NCBI RefSeq assembly: GCF_013387485.1 | Contig: NZ_JABBXB010000007.1 | Coordinates: forward strand, 62,001 to 126,000 | Origin: Stenotrophomonas sp. SAM-B | GTDB lineage: Bacteria; Pseudomonadota; Gammaproteobacteria; Xanthomonadales; Xanthomonadaceae | Direction of reading: 5' to 3' | DNA: 64,000 bases | In this document: one piece after another, positions 58,303-64,000 of the stretch | Numbering within the stretch: position 1 is the stretch's first letter | How the letters are laid out: each line of letters begins with the position of its first letter | Notes under the pieces: generated by a model | Databases searched by the model: none | Told to the model about the DNA's origin: nothing | Seen by the model: the letters and a program-made list of their open reading frames with translations, nothing else | Program-made: the position numbers and the translations under genes

Positions 58303-59382
58303 TGGGCGCAGCAGCAACCGCAGGTCGCCGCCCACCTGGCGCTGATCCACCACGCGCATCCGGCGCTGATCGTCCATCGCGTGGATGCCCAGGCCCGACA
58401 GCAGCGGCCGGCCATGCTCGCCGAGCAGCGTCGGGGCCTGGTAGAGCAGCAGTTCGTCGACCCAGCCGCCGGCCAGCAACGCGCCCGCGAGCGTCGCGCC
58501 GGCCTCGGTATGCACCTCATTGATGCCGCGTTCGGCGAGCAGGGCCAGCACCGCGCCCAGATCCAGTCGCCCGTCATGGCTGGGCACGCTGGCGAATTCG
58601 GCGTCGGCAGCCTCCGGCGGACGGACCGCGGCGTCATGCAGATACAAGGTCGGCGCCCCGCCCTCGCGCACGCGTGCGCAGTCCAGCGAGCGCAGCCGCG
58701 CATCGAGCACGACGCGCAGCGGCGGCAGCACCTCGGTATCGGTCAGCCTGACAGTCAACATCGGGTCGTCGGCCAGCACCGTGGCGGCGCCGGTCAGGAT
58801 CGCGCCGGCACGCGCGCGCCAGTGCTGGACATCCTCGCGGGCGGCCGCACCGGTGATCCATTTGGAGCGGCCATCGGCCATCGCCGTGCGCCCATCCAGG
58901 CTGGCGGCGAGCTTCACCCGCACCCAGGGACGGCCGCGTTCGATGCGGGAGAGGAAGCCCTGGTTGAGTTCGCGCGCCTGCGCGGCCATCAGCCCTTCGG
59001 CCACCTCGATGCCGGCCTCGCGCAGCAGCACGAAACCGCCGCCGTCGACCTTCGGGAACGGATCGCGCATCGCCGCGACCACCCGGCTCACGCCCGCCTC
59101 GATCAAGGCCAGCGCGCACGGCGGGGTACGGCCATGGTGTGCGCACGGCTCCAGGGTGACGTAGGCGGTGGCGCCGCGCGCCTGTTCGCCGGCCTGGCGC
59201 AGCGCGAACACTTCCGCGTGCGGGCCGCCGGTGCGCTGGTGCCAGCCCTCACCCACCACGACCTCATCGCGTGCGATCACGCAGCCGACCATCGGATTGG
59301 GCCGCGCGGTATACGCGGCGCGCTCGGCCAGGCGCAGCGCATGCGCCATGTGCTGGTGGTCGAGAGCGGTGAAGTCAGTCAT
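58300..59382 (-). CDS. ribD: Bifunctional riboflavin deaminase/reductase RibD
   Basis: A 360-residue enzyme of riboflavin synthesis. The N-terminal deaminase has the zinc motif HAEVFAL and LEPCAHHGRTPPC; the C-terminal reductase has VRVKLAASLDGRTAMADG and an NADPH-binding TEAGATLAGALL. It carries out two successive steps after GTP cyclohydrolase II. It lies upstream of the riboswitch, so unlike ribE it is not controlled by it, and probably shares a transcript with nrdR 69 bases before it. Confidence 0.96.
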   Translation of the reverse strand: MTDFTALDHQHMAHALRLAERAAYTARPNPMVGCVIARDEVVVGEGWHQRTGGPHAEVFALRQAGEQARGATAYVTLEPCAHHGRTPPCALALIEAGVSRVVAAMRDPFPKVDGGGFVLLREAGIEVAEGLMAAQARELNQGFLSRIERGRPWVRVKLAASLDGRTAMADGRSKWITGAAAREDVQHWRARAGAILTGAATVLADDPMLTVRLTDTEVLPPLRVVLDARLRSLDCARVREGGAPTLYLHDAAVRPPEAADAEFASVPSHDGRLDLGAVLALLAERGINEVHTEAGATLAGALLAGGWVDELLLYQAPTLLGEHGRPLLSGLGIHAMDDQRRMRVVDQRQVGGDLRLLLRP

Positions 59383-59451
59383 GGCGGTGGGCGTCCGGCG
59401 GCAGGCAGCCGCGATGGTAGCCCAGCCGTGGTGGCCGTGATGCGGCGCGGC

Positions 59452-59973
59452 TCAGCCTTTCTTTTTCTTGGTCAGCGCGATCACGTCGCCGAGCAGCTGC
59501 AGCTGTTCGGTGCTGGAGGGCAGTTCGCGCTCGAGCTTCTCGATCTCCTCGCGGAAATCGGCCACGTCCTCGAAGCTGCGGTACACCGAGGCGAAACGCA
59601 CGTAGCCCACGTGATCGAGCTTGCGAAGTTCGTTCATCACGAACTCGCCGACCTTGATCGAGGGGATTTCACGTTCGCCGCAGATACGCGCCTGCTGCAT
59701 CACCGCGCGCACCGCCAGTTCGATCTTGTCTTCGGGGACCGGCCGCTTCTGCAGCGCGCGGTCGAAACCACTGCGGACCTTGCGGGCGTCGAAGGCCTCG
59801 CGGCTGCCGTCGCTTTTCACGATGGCCGGCAGTTTCAACTCGATGGTTTCCAGGGTACTGAAGCGCTCGTTGCAGGCCTCGCACTCGCGGCGACGCCGGA
59901 TCGTCGCGCCGTCTTCGGAGACGCGCGAATCAATCACACGGGTGTCGGCATGCTGGCAGAACGGACAATACAT
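59452..59973 (-). CDS. nrdR: Transcriptional repressor NrdR
   Basis: A 173-residue regulator of ribonucleotide reductase genes. The zinc ribbon uses Cys3, Cys6, Cys31 and Cys34 ([15 protein letters not shown]), and an ATP-cone domain follows ([19 protein letters not shown], split over 48-66). It senses ATP/dATP and binds NrdR boxes. A position between glyA and ribD is common in gammaproteobacteria, though here two small membrane protein genes separate it from glyA. The Lys-rich C-terminus is normal. Confidence 0.97.
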   Translation of the reverse strand: MYCPFCQHADTRVIDSRVSEDGATIRRRRECEACNERFSTLETIELKLPAIVKSDGSREAFDARKVRSGFDRALQKRPVPEDKIELAVRAVMQQARICGEREIPSIKVGEFVMNELRKLDHVGYVRFASVYRSFEDVADFREEIEKLERELPSSTEQLQLLGDVIALTKKKKG

Positions 59974-60081
59974 GGAACGCCTTGCATCAGGAAAACGTCA
60001 TGCCGTGGTCACGGCAGCGTCGCAACGGTACCTGAGAGGGACCGGCTACAGCAAATGGGCGGGGGCAGAGTCCAGCCCTGT

Positions 60082-60525
60082 CTAGCGGGCCTGCCGACAT
60101 AACCACAGCAGGTGCGCCGCGCAGGAGAGCAGCGGGAGCCCCGCCACCAGGACCAGGGCAGCGGCTGGCACAGTCGCATCGGACAGATGAAGGTGGAAGA
60201 TCGACCGCACCAGGCCGGTCCAGGCAATGCCCGTTGCCACCAGGGCGAGCAGCAGACCTGCCCACCAGACCGTCGACGCTGCCGGAACCGTGCCGGGGCC
60301 GCCCTGCCACCACCGCCGGGCAAGGGTGAGCCAGGTCATGACGATGAGACTTGCCGTCCCGAACCACGCCGCTGCCCAGCCCGGCGCGTCGCCCGCGCCA
60401 CCGTACTGGTGGAGCACGTCGCGCAGGCAAAGACCCACCAGCACGAACGCCGCCACGGCATGGGGGAGTCCAACCACACCGACGTGCAGCAGCAGGGCGC
60501 GCTGCCGCCTGCGATGGATGTCCAT
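60082..60525 (-). CDS. Small four-helix membrane protein, function unknown
   Basis: A 147-residue hydrophobic protein with about four membrane segments (residues 18-36, 50-66, 84-104 and 118-138). The N-terminus is basic (DIHRRRQRALLLH). I do not recognise the family. It starts 4 bases after the previous gene, in a probable glyA-nrdR transcript, and may be paired with that neighbour, which has a similar size and layout. Confidence 0.6.
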   Translation of the reverse strand: MDIHRRRQRALLLHVGVVGLPHAVAAFVLVGLCLRDVLHQYGGAGDAPGWAAAWFGTASLIVMTWLTLARRWWQGGPGTVPAASTVWWAGLLLALVATGIAWTGLVRSIFHLHLSDATVPAAALVLVAGLPLLSCAAHLLWLCRQAR

Positions 60526-60529
60526 CCGG

Positions 60530-60955
60530 TCAGTTGCCCCGGCTGCGCCGCAGCCGCACCAGCATGACCGCGGGCAGCATCAATGGCGGCCCCGCCAGCA
60601 GCAGGACCAGGGCCATCGGACTTTCCGTGGCCTGCCAGAACGCCATTCCCACGACCGCCACGGCGGCAAGCACGCCGATGGCCAGCGCACCCCACGCCCA
60701 GCGCCCGCTGTCCTGCAGGCCTGCCCGGCCGTGCCGGAGATAGCGGCTGCTCAACCACAGCCAGCCGCCTACCCCGATCAGCCCCGCCGCGCCCCAGCCG
60801 CCGATCAACAGGCGCGAGGCCCGGTCCAGATAAGCCGGTTCGACGAACGCGACCCAGACCCCGATGGCGGCGAAGGTGCCGCCGCCGGCCATCCCCACGA
60901 TGCCGCAGACCAGGGCCAGCACGGCGTAGGTACGCCGTTGCCGGCCCTCGTCCAT
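60530..60955 (-). CDS. Small four-helix membrane protein, function unknown
   Basis: A 141-residue hydrophobic protein with about four membrane segments (10-32, 45-63, 84-104 and 112-132) and a basic C-terminus (RLRRSRGN). No family recognised. The ATG at 60955 follows the glyA stop by one base and the stop is 4 bases from the next gene, so it is very probably cotranslated with glyA. Together with the next gene it looks like a paralogous or cooperating pair. Confidence 0.6.
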   Translation of the reverse strand: MDEGRQRRTYAVLALVCGIVGMAGGGTFAAIGVWVAFVEPAYLDRASRLLIGGWGAAGLIGVGGWLWLSSRYLRHGRAGLQDSGRWAWGALAIGVLAAVAVVGMAFWQATESPMALVLLLAGPPLMLPAVMLVRLRRSRGN

Positions 60956-60956
60956 A

Positions 60957-62210
60957 TCAGCCGTAGACCGGGTACTTGCGGCACTGCGCGCTGACCGCAT
61001 CGCGGACGCGGGCGATCACGGCCTCGTCGGCCGGGGCGTCGAGCACGTCGGCGATCCAGTTGGCCAGCTCCACGCAGTCCTGTTCCACGTAACCGCGCGT
61101 GGTGACCGCCGGCGTACCCAGGCGCAGGCCCGAGGTCACGAACGGCGAACGCGGGTCGTTGGGCACCGAGTTCTTGTTGACGGTGATGTGGGCCAGGCCG
61201 AGCGCGGCTTCCGCATCCTTGCCCGAGACATCCTTGCCGATCATGTCGACCAGCATCAGGTGGTTCTGGGTACCGCCGGAGACGATCTTGTAGCCGCGCG
61301 CGATCAGGGTATTCGCCATCGCCTGGGCATTCTTGACCACCTGCTGCTGGTAGGCCTTGAAGCCCGGCTCCAGCGCTTCCTTGAAGGCCACGGCCTTGCC
61401 GGCGATGACGTGCATCAGCGGACCGCCCTGGATGCCCGGGAACACGATGGACTGCAGCTTCTTCTGCAGTTCTTCGCTGGCCCCCTTGGCGATGATGATG
61501 CCGCCACGCGGGCCGCGCAGGGTCTTGTGGGTGGTCGAGGTGACCACGTGGGCGTGCGGTAGCGGGCTCGGGTAGACGCCGGCGGCGACCAGACCGGCCA
61601 CGTGCGCCATGTCCACGAACAGGTAGGCACCGACCTTGTCGGCGATGGCGCGGAAGCGCGCCCAGTCCACCACCTGCGAGTAAGCCGAGAAGCCGGCGAC
61701 GACCATCTTCGGCTTGTGCTCCAGGGCCAGGCGCTCGACCTCGTCATAGTCGATCAGGCCGGCTTCGTCGACACCGTACTGGATGGCGTTGAACAGCTTG
61801 CCCGACGCATTGACCTTGGCACCGTGGGTCAGGTGGCCGCCATGCGCCAGACTCATGCCCAGGATGGTGTCGCCCGGCTGCAGCAGCGCGAAGTACACGG
61901 CCTGGTTGGCCTGCGAACCGCTGTGCGGCTGCACGTTGGCGTAGTCGGCATCGAACAGCTGCTTGAGGCGGTCGATGGCCAACTGCTCGGCGATATCCAC
62001 GTATTCGCAGCCACCGTAGTAGCGCTTGCCCGGGTAGCCCTCGGCGTACTTGTTGGTCAGCTGGCTGCCCTGGGCTTCCATCACTGCCGGACTGGTGTAG
62101 TTCTCGCTGGCGATCAGCTCGACGTGGTCTTCCTGGCGCTGGGTTTCGGCGGCGATGGCCTTGGCCAGTTCGGGATCGTAGGTTTCGATGCGGACGTCAC
62201 GCGGGAACAT
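60957..62210 (-). CDS. glyA: Serine hydroxymethyltransferase
   Basis: A 417-residue PLP enzyme that turns serine and THF into glycine and methylene-THF, feeding Met[16 protein letters not shown] carries the PLP Lys229, [11 protein letters not shown] and [11 protein letters not shown] are the cofactor-binding segments, and [11 protein letters not shown] the N-terminal substrate site. The ATG at 62210 has GGAG 7 bases upstream. TACAAT on the minus strand at 62254-62259 is its likely -10 box. Confidence 0.98.
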   Translation of the reverse strand: MFPRDVRIETYDPELAKAIAAETQRQEDHVELIASENYTSPAVMEAQGSQLTNKYAEGYPGKRYYGGCEYVDIAEQLAIDRLKQLFDADYANVQPHSGSQANQAVYFALLQPGDTILGMSLAHGGHLTHGAKVNASGKLFNAIQYGVDEAGLIDYDEVERLALEHKPKMVVAGFSAYSQVVDWARFRAIADKVGAYLFVDMAHVAGLVAAGVYPSPLPHAHVVTSTTHKTLRGPRGGIIIAKGASEELQKKLQSIVFPGIQGGPLMHVIAGKAVAFKEALEPGFKAYQQQVVKNAQAMANTLIARGYKIVSGGTQNHLMLVDMIGKDVSGKDAEAALGLAHITVNKNSVPNDPRSPFVTSGLRLGTPAVTTRGYVEQDCVELANWIADVLDAPADEAVIARVRDAVSAQCRKYPVYG

Positions 62211-62253
62211 CGGTTACTCCAGGCAGGCAGAGGGGGTACAGCGCGAGCCTTGG

Positions 62254-62259
62254 ATTGTA
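62254..62259 (-). promoter_or_regulatory. -10 box of the glyA promoter
   Basis: TACAAT on the minus strand; the expected start near 62247 gives a 5' leader of about 37 bases with a normal ribosome site. Confidence 0.5.
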
Positions 62260-62355
62260 GTCCGCGGGGGCGGGGCTGACCAATGGCGCCGCCCCTCGGC
62301 GGGCCGCCGCGTGCAGACCAGGACGCCAGCCGCAATGGTCCGCCGGGGAAACCAG

Positions 62356-62379
62356 AACGGCGCCCCGAAGGGCGCCGTT
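62356..62379 (-). terminator. Hairpin downstream of the RcnB-like gene
   Basis: A perfect 10-bp stem AACGGCGCCC/GGGCGCCGTT with a CGAA loop, 32 bases past the stop codon. T-runs are short, so it is a likely but weak terminator. Confidence 0.6.
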
Positions 62380-62411
62380 GCTGTTCACTTCCGCAGTGAC
62401 CGGACCCGGCC

Positions 62412-62891
62412 TTACCGGTTGTTGATCACATAGTCCGCGATGATCCCGGTGGCGATGGCGACCAGCAGCAGGTTGCCGCGGTCGTCGCGGATCCAGTGGT
62501 GGTCGCGCGGCGGGCGGCGCACCGAATAGCGGCTGTAATCATTGACCACGTAGACCGGGCCGCCGTAGTACTCACGGTAGCGGTGGCCACGCGCCCAGCC
62601 GTAGGAGCCGTACCCTGGCGCCGGGCGATAGACCACACGCGGCGGCGGCGGGCCTGGACGGTAGTAACCACGATTGTCGTAGCGATGGTCGTAACGGCGG
62701 TCATGGCGGACCTCGCGACGGTCATGACGATCGTGCCGGTCATGGCGATCGTGGCGGTTGTCGCGGCGGTCATCACGCCACTCCCGGCGGTCGTGACCGC
62801 GGCCACGGTGGTCATCGGCAAAGGCCGGGGCCACGGTGCCCAAGGCCAGCAGCGAGGCAACGGCCCCGACCACAAATCGATTCATGCGCAT
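62412..62891 (-). CDS. RcnB-like periplasmic protein with His/Asp/Arg repeats
   Basis: A 159-residue secreted protein. The signal peptide is RFVVGAVASLLALGTVAPAFA. Residues 30-70 are low-complexity, with HDR repeated four times in tandem. The C-terminal part (RRPPRDHHWIRDDRGNLLLV, then AIATGIIADYVI) matches the RcnB family, which in E. coli helps keep nickel and cobalt export in balance. The His-rich part could bind metal. The ATG at 62891 has GAGG 6 bases upstream; a second ATG at 62885 is possible. Confidence 0.75.
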   Translation of the reverse strand: MRMNRFVVGAVASLLALGTVAPAFADDHRGRGHDRREWRDDRRDNRHDRHDRHDRHDRREVRHDRRYDHRYDNRGYYRPGPPPPRVVYRPAPGYGSYGWARGHRYREYYGGPVYVVNDYSRYSVRRPPRDHHWIRDDRGNLLLVAIATGIIADYVINNR

Positions 62892-63049
62892 GACTGGCCT
62901 CGCTTGGTGGGTTGATGGCTCCATCATGCGCACGGCGTCTGAACGGTCTCCGGCTGGAAACGGTTTCCAATTCAAGGGCTTTGACCCCGCATTCAGGCGG
63001 CGGCAAGCCCCAGGGCCGGTGGCTCCCGGCGGTCCTGATCGCTTCCGGC

Positions 63050-63055
63050 TATAAT
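63050..63055 (+). promoter_or_regulatory. -10 box of the ettA promoter
   Basis: A perfect TATAAT 72 bases before the ettA start. The leader contains small stems GTTCC/GGAAC and GGCGCA/TGCGCC, then a GGAG ribosome site. Confidence 0.6.
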
Positions 63056-63127
63056 CGGGCCATCCTTTTCTTCCATCTGTTCCTGTTCCGTATGGAACGG
63101 GCGCAGGGTTGCGCCTTCGGAGACCTC

Positions 63128-64000
63128 ATGTCCTCGCAATACATCTACACCATGAACCGCGTCAGCAAGGTGGTCCCGCCCAAGCGGCAGATCATCAAGG
63201 ACATCTCGCTGTCGTTCTTCCCCGGTGCCAAGATCGGCCTGCTGGGCCTGAACGGCTCGGGCAAGTCGACGGTGCTCAAGATCATGGCCGGCGTGGATAC
63301 CGACTTCGAGGGCGAAGCCCGTCCGCAGGCCGGCATCAAGGTCGGCTACCTGGCCCAGGAACCGGAGCTGGACCCGACCAAGACCGTGCGCGAGTCGGTC
63401 GAGGAAGGCGTGGGCGAGGTGCTGCAGGCCCAGGCCGCGCTGGACGCGGTGTACCTGGCCTATGCCGAGGAAGGCGCCGACTTCGACAAGCTGGCCAAGG
63501 AACAGGAGCGCCTGGAGGCGATCCTGGCCGCCGGCGACGCGCACACCCTGGAAAACCAGCTGGACGTGGCCGCCGATGCGCTGCGCCTGCCGCCGTGGGA
63601 AGCCGTGGTCGGCACCCTGTCCGGTGGTGAAAAGCGCCGCGTGGCGCTGTGCCGCCTGCTGCTGCAGAAGCCGGACATGCTGCTGCTCGACGAACCGACC
63701 AACCACCTGGACGCCGAGTCCGTGGAATGGCTGGAACAGTTCCTGGCGCGCTACACCGGCACCGTCGTGGCGGTCACCCATGACCGCTACTTCCTGGACA
63801 ACGCCGCCGAGTGGATCCTGGAACTGGACCGCGGCCGCGGCATTCCGTGGAAGGGCAATTACACCGACTGGCTGACCCAGAAGGACGACCGCCTGCGCCA
63901 GGAAGACAACCAGGAAAAGTCCCGCCAGAAGGCGATCCAGAAGGAACTGGAATGGTCGCGCCAGAACGCCAAGGGCGGCCGTACCAAGGGCAAGGCGCGT
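63128..64000 (+). CDS. ettA: Energy-dependent translational throttle protein EttA (3' end outside window)
   Basis: The first 291 residues of an ABC-F protein that binds the ribosomal E site and gates translation by ATP/ADP level. GLNGSGKST (40-48) is Walker A, LSGGEKRRVALC the signature, LLLDEPTNHLD Walker B and VTHDRYFLD the switch. The arm region between them (EEGVGEVLQAQAALDAVY, split) and KVVPPKRQIIKDISLSF at the N-terminus are typical of EttA. The second ATPase domain lies beyond the window; the frame is open at the edge. Confidence 0.95.
   Translation, partial: MSSQYIYTMNRVSKVVPPKRQIIKDISLSFFPGAKIGLLGLNGSGKSTVLKIMAGVDTDFEGEARPQAGIKVGYLAQEPELDPTKTVRESVEEGVGEVLQAQAALDAVYLAYAEEGADFDKLAKEQERLEAILAAGDAHTLENQLDVAADALRLPPWEAVVGTLSGGEKRRVALCRLLLQKPDMLLLDEPTNHLDAESVEWLEQFLARYTGTVVAVTHDRYFLDNAAEWILELDRGRGIPWKGNYTDWLTQKDDRLRQEDNQEKSRQKAIQKELEWSRQNAKGGRTKGKAR

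Noticed and set aside
59974..60081. Possible glycine riboswitch near nrdR (CTCTCAGG on the minus strand)
   Set aside because: Only one short box matches; the other conserved aptamer parts are missing and it is not in front of a glycine gene.
62690..62790. CRISPR-like short direct repeats
   Set aside because: The 9-base repeats are coding (HDR codons) in a secreted protein and lack spacers.

Overview
The window is GC-rich, densely coding chromosomal DNA from a gammaproteobacterium of the family Xanthomonadaceae, most likely Stenotrophomonas or a close relative. This rests on the dcw gene order without murD, the FMN riboswitch next to ribE, and many short intergenic palindromes beginning GTAG that look like the SMAG repeats of Stenotrophomonas. 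No tRNA gene, insertion sequence, prophage, CRISPR array or plainly broken gene was seen; almost all of it is core genome. The genus is an inference from sequence features alone.

Region 1 (1-2.4 kb) is the right end of a ribosomal-peptide modification locus: a YcaO cyclodehydratase cut by the window edge, a SagB-type dehydrogenase and a small membrane protein. Region 2 (2.5-25.5 kb) is housekeeping genes broken up by SMAG-like palindromes: dusB, a methyltransferase, a metallophosphoesterase, metK, a thioesterase, ppc, an S9 peptidase, ahcY behind an SAH riboswitch, ybaK, a LytS/LytTR two-component pair with an exported hydrolase, metF and a Nudix/thiamine-phosphate-synthase fusion. metK, ahcY and metF together cover most of the SAM/SAH/methyl-folate cycle within 17 kb, each apparently controlled differently.

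Region 3 (25.9-47.6 kb) is the division and cell wall (dcw) cluster, read on the minus strand: mraZ-rsmH-ftsL-ftsI-murE-murF-mraY-ftsW-murG-murC-ddlB-ftsQ-ftsA-ftsZ-lpxC, followed by an M23 peptidase and secA, with dciA divergent from the peptidase. Every junction from mraZ to ftsA overlaps; the single gap, murG to murC, is bridged by a 14-codon ORF that overlaps both neighbours. murD is missing from its usual place, in keeping with the alternative MurD2/MurL route known in Xanthomonas.

Region 4 (47.8-55 kb) holds an NRDE protein, the RNase P RNA gene rnpB, rsmI divergent from lpoA-yraN, a membrane hydrolase and an FAD-linked oxidase. Region 5 (54-62.4 kb, minus strand) holds riboflavin and one-carbon genes: glyA, two membrane proteins, nrdR and ribD, then an FMN riboswitch and ribE-ribBA-ribH-nusB-thiL. 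The RibA half of RibBA has lost its zinc cysteines (RibBX type). The window ends with an RcnB-like secreted protein and the 5' part of ettA.

Points most worth a second look: the YcaO/SagB locus at the left edge, the murG-murC bridging ORF, a candidate plus-strand small RNA between the riboswitch and ribD, the nested inverted repeats downstream of secA, and a uniform class of leaderless promoters.
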